This document shows, in pieces, positions 1 through 7,614 of a stretch of 25,183 nucleotides of DNA; positions within the stretch are counted from its first letter, which is position 1, and each line of letters starts with the position of its first letter. Source of the DNA: CAYJPA01 sp964371945 (GTDB taxonomy: Bacteria; Chloroflexota; Chloroflexia; Thermomicrobiales; UBA6265); assembly GCA_964371945.1 (NCBI GenBank), contig CAYJPA010000085.1, forward strand, positions 1 through 25,183. Direction: 5' to 3'. Both the position numbers and the translations under genes were made by a program. The notes beneath the pieces are model-generated. The model saw only the letters and a list, made by a program, of their open reading frames with translations, was not told the DNA's origin and ran no database searches.

Positions 1-66
1 GGGGTGGGGGGGTGTTGTCGACTTTCCTCACCCCCTCACCTTCTTACCCCCTTTCCCCCTAACCAC
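1..66. other. Low-complexity G-run and C/T-rich tract at the left edge
   Basis: The window opens with a G-run (1-13, almost all G) followed by a pyrimidine tract at about 24-60 with repeated blocks of four or five C. The two tracts are partly complementary and could fold together, or adopt a G-quadruplex or i-motif. It precedes the promoter of the first gene. It may equally be a contig-edge sequencing artefact. No coding signal is seen. Confidence 0.5.
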
Positions 67-96
67 TCGACACGTGACTAAACGGTCACCTATAAT
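67..96 (+). promoter_or_regulatory. Probable sigma-70-type promoter for a leaderless transcript
   Basis: A perfect TATAAT lies at 91-96. TCGACA (5 of 6 to TTGACA) lies at 67-72, with an 18-bp spacer. A start point 6-8 nt after the -10 box falls at 102-104, which is where an ATG begins (104). The ArsR-type gene would then be translated from a leaderless mRNA, which fits the absence of a Shine-Dalgarno sequence there. Confidence 0.55.
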
Positions 97-103
97 CGAG
101 CCA

Positions 104-865
104 ATGGATGAGATGGAACCGGTTTTCAAAGCGCTCGCCGATCCGCACAGGCGCCTGCTGCTGGATCGACTTCATGAGCGCGATGGGCAATCCCTGCTCG
201 AGCTACAGGGCTATCTCCCTATGACCCGATTCGGAGTGATGAAGCATCTGAAGTTGCTCGAAGAAGCAGGGCTGATTTCGACTCGCAAGGTCGGACGCGA
301 AAAGTTCCACTATCTCAATCCGGTGCCGATCCAGCAGGTTTACGACCGGTGGGTCAGCAAGTACGCGAAACCTTGGGCAAAGGCCATTGTCGGGCTGAAG
401 TACGCATTGGAGGATCTATCCGTGGCAGAAACAACATCGCAGGTATTGCAAGTCTTCATCAAAACGACGCCGGAGAAACTCTGGCAGGCAATCACCGACG
501 GCGCGATCACCAAGCTCTACTATTTTGGCACCTCCGTTCAATCGACTTGGGAACCCGGCTCGCCAATCAAGTACCTGACACCAGACGGCGGAACCATGCT
601 CGATGGTGAAATTATCGAATCCGATCCGCCGCGGAAACTCGTAACCACCTTCATCCCCAGTTGGGATGAGAGCAAGAGTCCCTACACCTCGAAAGTTACC
701 TATGAGATCGAGCAGAAGGGTGAAACCTGCAAGCTCAGACTCACACACGAGGATCTGATCGTCGGCTCGCCGGAAGCAACCGGCGTGTTCGAGGGTTGGT
801 CGCAGATCCTCTCCGGCCTCAAGACCTATCTTGAAACGGGCGAACCGCTCCAAGTCGGCGAGTAG
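104..865 (+). CDS. ArsR-type winged-helix regulator fused to SRPBCC (AHSA1-like) domain
   Basis: A two-domain protein of 253 aa if started at ATG 104. The N-terminal ~85 residues are an ArsR-like winged helix: FKALADPHRRLLLDRL, then the recognition helix MTRFGVMKHLKLLEEAGL, then the wing RKVGREKFHYLN. From about residue 115 to the end is an SRPBCC/AHSA1-like fold (TTPEKLWQAITDG, later EGWSQILSGLKTYLETG), which usually binds a hydrophobic ligand. The likely role is a one-component repressor sensing a small molecule through the C-terminal domain; neither ligand nor target is visible. A GTG at 74 would add ten residues but lies inside the putative promoter spacer and has no ribosome site. ATG 104 matches family N-termini and sits at the predicted transcription start. 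It is convergent with the dienelactone hydrolase gene. Confidence 0.85.
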   Translation: MDEMEPVFKALADPHRRLLLDRLHERDGQSLLELQGYLPMTRFGVMKHLKLLEEAGLISTRKVGREKFHYLNPVPIQQVYDRWVSKYAKPWAKAIVGLKYALEDLSVAETTSQVLQVFIKTTPEKLWQAITDGAITKLYYFGTSVQSTWEPGSPIKYLTPDGGTMLDGEIIESDPPRKLVTTFIPSWDESKSPYTSKVTYEIEQKGETCKLRLTHEDLIVGSPEATGVFEGWSQILSGLKTYLETGEPLQVGE

Positions 866-881
866 CCTGTTTCAGTAGGTA

Positions 882-932
882 GGAGCGAGGCCGGCCCATG
901 ACACGTACGGGGCGTCCGGCCGGCCCCGCTCC
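882..932. repeat. Long GC-rich inverted repeat between convergent genes
   Basis: The arms 882-896 and 918-932 are complementary at 14 of 15 positions (one A-C mismatch) around a 21-nt loop. The stem core is GGCCGGCC. It lies 16 bp after the ArsR-type gene and before the end of the opposite-strand hydrolase gene, with no T-run on either side. It could be a bidirectional transcription block or a REP-like dispersed palindrome. Confidence 0.7.
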
Positions 933-940
933 GAAGCCGC

Positions 941-1011
941 GAGCTTCAAGCAACAAGCTGCGCAGAACGGGCCTTACGTTCTCCTTGCAGCTTGCGGCTT
1001 GGAGCTTGCTG
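941..1011. repeat. AGCTTG-type nested hairpin repeat overlapping a gene 3' end
   Basis: AGCTT/AAGCT words recur through this stretch. A nested hairpin can be drawn: CAAGCTGC (954-961) pairs with GCAGCTTG (987-994), and inside it AGAACG (964-969) pairs with CGTTCT (977-982). The stop codon of the minus-strand hydrolase (974-976) sits in the 7-nt loop, so the repeat supplies that protein's last residues (SSKPQAARRT). Repeats of this word family at gene ends are, from memory, common in some GC-rich bacteria. Confidence 0.65.
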
Positions 1012-1741
1012 CTATAAAGCTCAACATCTGCTGCCATGCGCCGGCGCATGCCGCTTCGTGCTCGGTCCAGGTACGGTCGAAGAAGGAGTGCGGCGCGCCG
1101 TCGTACACGACCATCGTGTGCGGCACGCCGGCGGCAGTTAGCACGTCATCAAAGAGTTCGAACTCCGACAGCGGCGTGAAATCCGCGCCGGCAACGAGCA
1201 GCAAAAGCGGAGCCTTCATGCGACCGATTTCGCTCTTGACCCGTCCTGGGTTGCCATAGAATCCAATCGCTCCTGCCAGATCCGGCTGATCCGCCGACTG
1301 CCGCCACGAATAAGCGCCGCCGAAACAGAATCCAACCGTAAAGACCCGTTCAACTCTCCCGCCTGCTTCCGACTGAAGGTATGCGATCGCGGCCGCCGTG
1401 TCCGCGGCGATCCCCTCCGGCGTCGTTTGATCGATGTGCGGTCGCCACTCGAAGCTTTCATCCCGATTCGGAGTTTCGGCGGTGCGTCCGAAGAAATCGA
1501 ACGCCACCGAATCGAACCCGACCTCGGCAAACCGTCCCGCCAGCTCTTTGTAGAACTGGTGCAAGCCGCGAATGTCCGGCAGGATCACGATCCCGGTTCC
1601 CGACGGCTCGCTCGCCCGCGCGCCATACGCCATAAACTGGGTTCCGTCCGCCGAAGTCAAGGTGAAATCACTCTGGCTCAAGACACCTCCGCCATTTACA
1701 GGTGCGGCAGGCGGTCGAGCATCATCGGTGTAACACATCAA
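974..1741 (-). CDS. Dienelactone hydrolase family protein
   Basis: An alpha/beta-hydrolase of 255 aa in the dienelactone hydrolase family, cytosolic, probably hydrolysing a lactone or ester. The nucleophile is Cys139 in GFCFGG, the family's cysteine elbow. The acid is probably Asp187 (AGADFTP) and the base His218 (GAPHSFFDR), completing the Cys-Asp-His triad. PDIRGL (55-60) is the usual oxyanion-side loop. The start is ATG 1741 (or the adjacent ATG at 1738): GGAG lies 8 nt upstream, and MCY-DARPP is a typical N-terminus of one subgroup. A TTG at 1681, also behind GGAGG, is an alternative. The last ten residues (SSKPQAARRT) come from the AGCTTG repeat and are not part of the fold. The physiological substrate is unknown. 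Confidence 0.9.
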   Translation of the reverse strand: MMCYTDDARPPAAPVNGGGVLSQSDFTLTSADGTQFMAYGARASEPSGTGIVILPDIRGLHQFYKELAGRFAEVGFDSVAFDFFGRTAETPNRDESFEWRPHIDQTTPEGIAADTAAAIAYLQSEAGGRVERVFTVGFCFGGAYSWRQSADQPDLAGAIGFYGNPGRVKSEIGRMKAPLLLLVAGADFTPLSEFELFDDVLTAAGVPHTMVVYDGAPHSFFDRTWTEHEAACAGAWQQMLSFIAASSKPQAARRT

Positions 1742-1863
1742 CTACTCTCCATAGGTTGATCGACTTCCCGTCACAAAAGTCTACCGCCCTGACCCTCTCC
1801 GTGAATCCAGAAGTCTCCAGTGGCACGAGTGGCCGATCTGAACCTCAGAGCTAATCCGCGAAC

Positions 1864-3156
1864 TTAGCCCTGGCTCCTCATCACAGGGTCTGGTTTGAAG
1901 CGCCATACCGCGATCGCCGCCAACACTGGCAGCGCCAGTAGACCGGCGATCGCCGGCGTGTAGCCATCGAACAGGTCATATGCGAGTCCGAACGGGATCG
2001 GCCCGATCGCGGCGCCTGTCGCACCGACCGCGAACCCGAACCCCCGGATACTTCCCAGGTGACGTCGCCCAAAATACCGCGGCCAGGCTACGTCACCCGC
2101 CACTGACCATAGTCCGCCGGCAATTCCGCGCACGGCCGCATACAGCAGTGCCAACACCGGCGAGTCGACGAACAGAAGAATCGTCATGGCGATCGCAAGA
2201 AATATCTGACCCGCGGCCAGCGCATACCGCACTGGGAATCGATCGACGACCCAGCCGGTTAGCAGGCTCGTTGGCAATGCAACGGCCGCATCGACGGCAA
2301 ACGTGGTCGCGGCAAGCGACGACGGCAGCCCACGATCCGTCATGATCGCCACCTGATTGAACGATAGCCCGGTGACGACAAGCGCCGGCACGACGCCCGT
2401 ACTAATCAGAGCCCAAAACGCGCTTGTTCTAAGCGCTTCGCGAAGCGTCGGACCAGACTCAGTGATGTACCCGACCGCGCTGTCATTCGAAGTTGGCGGT
2501 AAGCCATCGGGGAACTGCGAAACATCCTCGGGACGGTTTCGGGTCACGATCGCGACGATCGGCAACAGCACCGCGAGAACGATCGCGGCGTTGATCCGCC
2601 AGGCTGAACGCCATCCGAAAGTTCCGATCATCCATTCGTTGAACGGTGGAACAGCGGCCTGACTCAGCATTGCCGCCAGGCCGATCAAACTGAACGCACG
2701 TCCTGCTCGGCTGTGAAACCAACGCGGAACCAGCGTCCGCGCTCCAAGCGTCAAGACGCTCGACCCAAAAGTGCGCAGCAATGCGAAACCGATGAGCAGC
2801 GTAATCACGCCGCCTGTCACGCTTAGAATCAGTAACGCTGCTCCGAATACCAGAGCAGAGATCGACATGATCAGCCGATTGCCAAACCGATCGATCTGGC
2901 GACCGATAACCACGAGCACCCCAGCGCTCGTCAAGGTTCCGACTGAATATACGGTCGAAAAGAGCGAACGGGACCAATCGAGCTCATCCAGCATCGGATC
3001 AACGAACGCCGAAACGCCGTACGTCTGCGCCGGTCCGGAGAAGAAGACCGCCAACCCGGCGACAAGCAGCATCGTCCAGCCTGAGAAGGCGGGCGAACCG
3101 GCATTCGGTTTCGGCACGCCTGTCTGGTCAGACCCTGGCGATCGAAGGATGGACAA
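1864..3156 (-). CDS. MFS transporter, monocarboxylate/oxalate-formate-like
   Basis: A 430-aa major facilitator with about 12 hydrophobic helices in two halves around a hydrophilic centre (residues ~205-240, NRPEDVSQFPDG onward). IGRQIDRFGNR between helices 2 and 3 is the MFS signature loop, echoed by TGWVVDRFPVRYAL in the second half. AVFFSGPAQTYGVSAFVDPML in the first helix recalls the OFA/MCT-type branch that moves organic anions, so the substrate is probably a carboxylate; this is inference. The start is TTG 3156, supported by GGGAG 7 nt upstream. It is divergent from the nicotinate phosphoribosyltransferase gene, with about 150 bp between the starts, which must hold both promoters. No frameshift or missing segment is seen. 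Confidence 0.88.
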   Translation of the reverse strand: MSILRSPGSDQTGVPKPNAGSPAFSGWTMLLVAGLAVFFSGPAQTYGVSAFVDPMLDELDWSRSLFSTVYSVGTLTSAGVLVVIGRQIDRFGNRLIMSISALVFGAALLILSVTGGVITLLIGFALLRTFGSSVLTLGARTLVPRWFHSRAGRAFSLIGLAAMLSQAAVPPFNEWMIGTFGWRSAWRINAAIVLAVLLPIVAIVTRNRPEDVSQFPDGLPPTSNDSAVGYITESGPTLREALRTSAFWALISTGVVPALVVTGLSFNQVAIMTDRGLPSSLAATTFAVDAAVALPTSLLTGWVVDRFPVRYALAAGQIFLAIAMTILLFVDSPVLALLYAAVRGIAGGLWSVAGDVAWPRYFGRRHLGSIRGFGFAVGATGAAIGPIPFGLAYDLFDGYTPAIAGLLALPVLAAIAVWRFKPDPVMRSQG

Positions 3157-3310
3157 CGGAGCACTCCCAAACTCCGCGCGATTCTATCCGTGTTGTTCAG
3201 CTCGCGCGCCAGCCTTGGAGCACGATTGACATCTCGGAGTGCAGAGGAGTCGATCTTCAGGCTGTCATAATGCCGGGGCCGGGTTCGGAAAGGCGGAGGA
3301 CAAGACACCC

Positions 3311-4762
3311 GTGTTGCACGATTCGCATACGAGCAGTGGTCTTCACGTTGATCTCTATCACATCGACTCAGCGTTCGTTGCCTGGCGATCGGGGATCAAC
3401 CAGCTCGCCACCTTCGATCTCTATACGCGTCACACGCCCTTCGGGGGTGCCTTCCTTCTCACCGCGGGGCTGGAGCTCGCGCTCGATTTCGCCTCGAGCT
3501 TTCATTTCAGTGATGACAACATCGCGTTCTTGCGGGCACGTGGAACATACGACGACCCCTTTCTCTCGATGCTCCGTCAACTCCGGTTCACGGGCGAGAT
3601 ACTGGCGTTGCCGGAAGGGGAGATCGCATTCGCGAACGAACCGCTCCTTCGCGTGACTGCCCCCTTTATCGAGGCACTCTTCCTCGAATCCGGTCTCCTT
3701 CACATCATAGGTGTGTCGACCCTGATCGCGACCAAGGCTGCCCGCATCGTTCACGCCGCCGCGGGCCGACCGATCGCGGAGTTCGGTTTTCGCCGCGCAC
3801 AGGCGCCGTTTCTTGCTTCTCGTTCTGCCTACATTGGCGGTTGCGTCAGCACTTCATTCGTTGCAGCGGCGCGAAAGTTCGGCATCCCTTCTTCCGGCAC
3901 GATCCCGCACGCGCTCGTGCAGGCATTTCCAACTGAAGCCGACGCGTTCCGAGCGGTTGCGGAATCGCTCGACCATTACTCGCTGCTCCTCGACACCTAC
4001 GATATCGATCACGCAATTCGCACCGCGGTCGAAGTCGCCCGCGACGTCAACGATCGACTCGGCCACAAACTGACGGCCGTTCGACTGGATAGCGGCGAAC
4101 TCGAAGCCGACAGCCGGTTGGTCCGTGCCGTCCTCGACGCCGCTGGACTGCACGATGTACGCATTCTCGCCAGCGGCGACCTCGATGAATGGCGGGTCAG
4201 GGATCTCGTTCGATCCGGCGCAAAGCTAGACGGATTCGGGGTCGGAACCAGTCTCGCCACCGGTGCCGGCTCGGCCAAACACGGGGTCGACGGTGGTGCG
4301 CTCGGCGCGGTCTACAAACTGGTCTGGTACGAAGGAGCCGGCTCACCGGCCAGGATCAAAATCGCCGGCGACAAAAGCACCTGGCCGGGAAAGAAGCAAG
4401 TTGCCCGCATCGGGGCCTTTGAGCGCGACCTAATCCAACTTGAAAGCGAATCGCTGCCCGGCGACTCCCGGCCATTGTTGACGTCAGTCATGCGGAATGG
4501 ACGTGTTACCCCTAGTTCATGCCCACCCTTGGCCGGGGTTCGCGGCCGGGCCATCAAGGTGTTGAACGAGCTTCCTTCGCCGCTTCAAGAACTCGACACC
4601 GACGCCCGATATCCGGTCGAACGCTCGCCCTTGCTAATCCAAATGCGCGACCAAGCAATTGCTAGTCACTCAACTCGGGATCAGTCCGGGGCTTCGCCAG
4701 TCAAACATCCTTGTTCGACTTCGAGCCCCGCGCCAGATTCGAGACGTCGAGCTCGTAATTAA
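3311..4762 (+). CDS. pncB: Nicotinate phosphoribosyltransferase
   Basis: Makes nicotinate mononucleotide from nicotinate and PRPP, with ATP hydrolysis, in NAD salvage (Preiss-Handler pathway); cytosolic. Family signatures in order: YHIDSAFVA near the N-terminus, EFGFRRAQ (~157-164, the base-binding arginines), VRLDSGEL (~257-264), ILASGDLDEW (~284-293), then FGVGTSLATG and GAVYKLV, the phosphate-binding end of the barrel. GTG 3311 is preferred (483 aa) because GGAGG lies 11 nt before it and family members begin close to this point; GTG 3239 would add 24 unconserved residues. The last ~30 residues are Ser/Arg-rich and unlike the family. The stop codon overlaps by 4 bp the stop of the opposite-strand gene, beside an AGCT-type repeat, so the tail is probably a recent extension. 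Confidence 0.93.
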   Translation: MLHDSHTSSGLHVDLYHIDSAFVAWRSGINQLATFDLYTRHTPFGGAFLLTAGLELALDFASSFHFSDDNIAFLRARGTYDDPFLSMLRQLRFTGEILALPEGEIAFANEPLLRVTAPFIEALFLESGLLHIIGVSTLIATKAARIVHAAAGRPIAEFGFRRAQAPFLASRSAYIGGCVSTSFVAAARKFGIPSSGTIPHALVQAFPTEADAFRAVAESLDHYSLLLDTYDIDHAIRTAVEVARDVNDRLGHKLTAVRLDSGELEADSRLVRAVLDAAGLHDVRILASGDLDEWRVRDLVRSGAKLDGFGVGTSLATGAGSAKHGVDGGALGAVYKLVWYEGAGSPARIKIAGDKSTWPGKKQVARIGAFERDLIQLESESLPGDSRPLLTSVMRNGRVTPSSCPPLAGVRGRAIKVLNELPSPLQELDTDARYPVERSPLLIQMRDQAIASHSTRDQSGASPVKHPCSTSSPAPDSRRRARN

Positions 4763-4977
4763 TAGCTCATGGCCAGCGGCTCATAGCTAGCAGCTAGTGG
4801 CTCAAACAACGCTGGCTTTGGATCTGCGACCAGCACTTCGCACGATGCATCGCTGCCCTCACAGCAATGGTCCCATCCGGAGCCGGCACAACGTGGGCAG
4901 GGCACCGCCGGCAGTAGTTCGCGATTGACCGCTTCGTTACGAACCCAGCCGTGACCGGAACATGACATGCAGCGCAT
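4759..4977 (-). CDS. Small CxxCxGxG zinc-binding protein
   Basis: A 72-aa protein with two DnaJ-like cysteine motifs: CMSCSGHGW near residue 3 and CPRCAGSGWDHCCEG near residue 27. Four to six cysteines probably hold one zinc. It resembles small unnamed zinc proteins found alone in genomes; no enzymatic domain is present. GAGG lies 7 nt before ATG 4977, a good ribosome site. The C-terminal 14 residues are a tandem EPLAASY/EPLAMSY duplication written by a 42-bp AGCT-rich repeat, and the stop overlaps the end of the nicotinate phosphoribosyltransferase gene by 4 bp. It may be a protein-binding zinc ribbon; the function is unknown. Confidence 0.72.
   Translation of the reverse strand: MRCMSCSGHGWVRNEAVNRELLPAVPCPRCAGSGWDHCCEGSDASCEVLVADPKPALFEPLAASYEPLAMSY
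4762..4803. repeat. Two 21-bp tandem AGCT-rich units
   Basis: Two degenerate 21-bp units (4762-4782 and 4783-4803) each contain AGCTAT/ATAGCT and encode EPLAxSY on the minus strand. It lies exactly where two convergent genes end and belongs to the same AGCT word family as the repeats at 941-1011 and 25108-25143. Confidence 0.6.
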
Positions 4978-5440
4978 TTTCGTTCCTCACCATCGCTCGC
5001 CGGCAAGTCTCGATGGGGCGGGATCTCCATCGCTACCTGATCTTCGGCTCTCGTCGATGATCGTTTCGCCGGATCGCCTCTTCGCAAACGGGATTGCGCA
5101 AAATCGACTCAGCGTCCCGGGCACATCCTAGCGCGGTCCCCTCTCCCGCGTGTTGTCGAAGCATCAACGTTCAACCGCTTTCCCCTGACTTCATCACTGG
5201 AATTCGACAAAATGCGGTCGCAAGATTCGGTGAAGTGAACGTACATCATGATTACTCGACTTCGGCCGTATGATGTAACATCATGAGTTCAACTAAACCC
5301 GGACGTGAATCTTGCGTGCCTGGTCATCTCATGCGCGATCTCTGCCGTAAGGTAGTTATCGAACGTGATTACTAGTCGTTGAGGGCCGTGGAGCGCTTCC
5401 CGGTGAACGAGAGCTGTGTCGCCAGTGGAGTGCAGCCGCA
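4978..5440. other. 463-bp intergenic region with a palindromic operator candidate
   Basis: It separates the zinc protein gene from the HAF-repeat gene; both promoters should lie here. The only clear structure is the palindrome and half-site at 5243-5284. No convincing gene was found. A 30-codon ORF begins inside the palindrome (5283-5375) but lacks a ribosome site. TGATTACT occurs twice (5249 and 5366). Confidence 0.5.
5243..5284. promoter_or_regulatory. Candidate operator: perfect 7-bp palindrome plus extra half-site
   Basis: ATGATGTAACATCAT at 5270-5284 is a perfect inverted repeat with 7-bp arms and a 1-bp centre. A further copy of the half-site, ACATCAT, lies at 5243-5249, 34 bp (about three helical turns) before the ACATCAT half of the palindrome. 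This is typical of a dimeric helix-turn-helix repressor site with a secondary half-site. It lies about 160 bp before the HAF-repeat gene; the cognate regulator is not identifiable. Confidence 0.5.
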
Positions 5441-6532
5441 ATGGATCGTGCGCGTCGAGTTTCTTCGATTGTGCTGCTTTTCGTCCTGATCGCGGGCTCT
5501 CCAGCCACGACTAACCTGAGCCGTGCGACCGCTCAATCCATTCCCCCACGCTATTCAAAGGATTTGATTGGGGTTCTGAATGACGACGCTATCAGCGTCG
5601 CCTTTGCGATCAGTTCCGGCGGATGGGTCACCGGCAGGTCTTCCAACACACAAGATGGAACGAATAGGGTCATCAGGTATAGAGACGGGAAGCTCCTCGA
5701 TCGAAGCAACGGTGAAGATGCGAGCTTTGCGTGGGCGATCAACAAATCTGCCCAAATGGCAGGCTTCATTGGCACTAGTCCAACCACGTCGGTGGCCGCC
5801 GTTTGGGACGGCTCTGACAGGATCAGATTGCCGGCGCTTGGCGGAGAGAGCTCACAGGCATTCGGCATCAACGATGACGGTGTCGTGGTTGGTGGTTCAC
5901 AGGCAATCGCCGGCAGACCCTATCACGCATGCTGGTGGGTGAACGGAGAGGCCGAAGCTCTTCCATCCCGGAAGGGTTGGGTCCTTGCGGATGCCATTAA
6001 CAAACAGGGGCAAATTGTTGGGAGCGTCTCACCCAGTTCCGATCCCACCGCTCCTGGTGGCCGCGCCACGCTCTAGGATGGCGACGAGATGATCGATCTC
6101 GGCGTCCTGGGCGGCGACTCCAGCCTCGGACGCTCGATCAATGACCAGGGACAAGTCGTGGGGCACTCGACCACCACGGATGACGGCCAATACGGCGGAT
6201 CGGGTACCCATGCCTTCCTCTGGGAGAACGGAGTGATGACCGATCTCGGCACGTTGCCGGGCGGATCACTCAGTCACGGTTGGGACATCAACAATGACGG
6301 CATCGTCGCCGGCTCGGCCGAAAACCCGGCAACGGCCTCGGATCCAAACTTGACATTGGCGGCGGTTCTTTGGTCGGACGGCGAAATCATCAACCTCAAC
6401 GATCAGATTCCGCCGGATACCAGTTGGACCCTGGTGATTGCCTATGGAATCAACGACTCAGGGCAGATCGTCGGCATCGCCCGCAGGGACGGAGAATCGC
6501 AAGGACTCGAGCTGACGCCGATCGAAGTCTGA
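5441..6532 (+). pseudogene. HAF-repeat exported protein, interrupted by an in-frame amber codon
   Basis: Read through, this is one 363-codon frame. Residues 1-31 are a signal peptide (RARR, then VLLFVLIAGS, cleavage after ATA). The rest is about seven repeats of the HAF extracellular type, each with an xxINxxGxVVG core: GINDDGVVVG, AINKQGQIVG, SINDQGQVVG, DINNDGIVAG, GINDSGQIVG. The repeats probably build a beta-propeller-like surface or secreted protein of unknown role. A TAG at 6074-6076 falls in ATL*DGDEMIDLG, where the repeat consensus has tryptophan (compare HAFLWENG in the next repeat), so a single TGG to TAG change explains it. The frame is otherwise open on both sides. Either a young pseudogene, a readthrough gene, or a base-call error. 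The 5' part (5441-6076) alone encodes 211 aa. GGAG lies 10 nt before the ATG. Confidence 0.85.
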
Positions 6533-6545
6533 CGTCCGCCAACGG

Positions 6546-7481
6546 TCACGATCGAAGAAGCGACTCCACGAATGAATCGAGGAAACGAGGGATGTCGGCT
6601 TTGGTGGCGATTCGTACCAAAGACCGTCCGGAAACACGAAGTGAATCGCGGCCGGCGGCGCGGAAGCGATCTTTGTAGGGTTCAACCGCCATCGGCCGGT
6701 CGACGCTCTCAATGATCAGCGTCTCATCAAGAAAGAGCGCGGCCGCGAGCGGGTCGTGCATGCTGGCCGACCAGCGACCGAGCCGCGCCTGATAGAAATT
6801 GCAGTAGAACGGCAGGATCTTCCAGGCGAATTCCGCCTTCGGGGTCGAACCCGTTTTGATTGCGTCAAGATGCCGGTCCTCGAGCACAGCGGTGTACGAT
6901 AGGTCAATCGGGCAAACGGTCAGCGGCGTGCCCGACGAAAGTAATCGCTCCGCGGCATCCGGACTGTGGAAGACATTCGCATCGTAGAGCTCTGGGGCGC
7001 CTGCTGACGGTTCGGCCGATTGCCCGCCAAGGATCGTGACCGATCTGAAACGCCGCAGAGACGCCGGATCGCGATCGAGCGCCAGCGCGAGATTGGTCAT
7101 CGCCCCGACCGCAATCAAGTCGAGCTCACCAGGGCGTTCGCTCGATAGTCGCAACAGTTGATCGACCGCGGACTCCCCGGTTGGGATTCGTCGCGGTGCC
7201 GGAATCCCGACATCTGCAAGCCCGTCGTGTCCGTGAACATGCGGTGAGGTCGTTGGATTCGGCATCGGACTCTCCGCTCCGACCGCGACCGGCACCGAGC
7301 CGAGACCACATGCCTCCAGCACTTTGAGGGCGTTGGTTGCCGCCTGCGCTGACGCGCAATTGCCGTGCGTGCTCCCAACGGCCACGATCTCGACACCCGG
7401 CTCTGCCGCGAGATAAAGCATCATCAGCGCATCGTCAATCCCAACGTCGACATCGAGCACGATCTGACGTTTCTGCACCAA
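6546..7481 (-). CDS. Nucleoside hydrolase (inosine-uridine preferring family)
   Basis: Cleaves the N-glycosidic bond of ribonucleosides to base and ribose in salvage; cytosolic. The calcium-binding signature DVDVGIDDA (residues 10-18, Asp10, Asp12, Asp16, Asp17) starts the protein. STHGN (37-41) and HGHDGLAD (83-90) are further active-site loops, and MHDPLAA (241-247) carries the conserved His242-Asp243. The usual EFN motif is replaced by ELYDAN (164-169). The length of 311 aa is normal. Starts at ATG 7481. Convergent with the broken HAF-repeat gene, 13 bp away. The exact nucleoside cannot be deduced; the altered EFN motif hints at a different specificity from classical enzymes. Confidence 0.9.
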   Translation of the reverse strand: MVQKRQIVLDVDVGIDDALMMLYLAAEPGVEIVAVGSTHGNCASAQAATNALKVLEACGLGSVPVAVGAESPMPNPTTSPHVHGHDGLADVGIPAPRRIPTGESAVDQLLRLSSERPGELDLIAVGAMTNLALALDRDPASLRRFRSVTILGGQSAEPSAGAPELYDANVFHSPDAAERLLSSGTPLTVCPIDLSYTAVLEDRHLDAIKTGSTPKAEFAWKILPFYCNFYQARLGRWSASMHDPLAAALFLDETLIIESVDRPMAVEPYKDRFRAAGRDSLRVSGRSLVRIATKADIPRFLDSFVESLLRS

Positions 7482-7614
7482 ATCCTCCCTCTGCGATGAA
7501 TTTGCGGCGTTTGTGGAGTTCTATTGAATGGACGGCGCTTGTTGACGCCGGACTTCCATTATCATCGAGATCAAATGGCCTTGGATAATTGAGGAGAGAA
7601 ACAGGAGTACCGTC

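Noticed and set aside
3239..3310. Upstream GTG start for nicotinate phosphoribosyltransferase
   Set aside because: Adds 24 unconserved residues in the divergent promoter region; GTG 3311 has GGAGG at usable distance.
4794..5087. 97-aa minus-strand ORF
   Set aside because: Overlaps the zinc-protein gene in another frame; the CxxCxGxG motifs and ribosome site are in the other frame.
5283..5375. 30-codon ORF starting inside the palindrome
   Set aside because: No ribosome site, no recognisable composition; probably chance.
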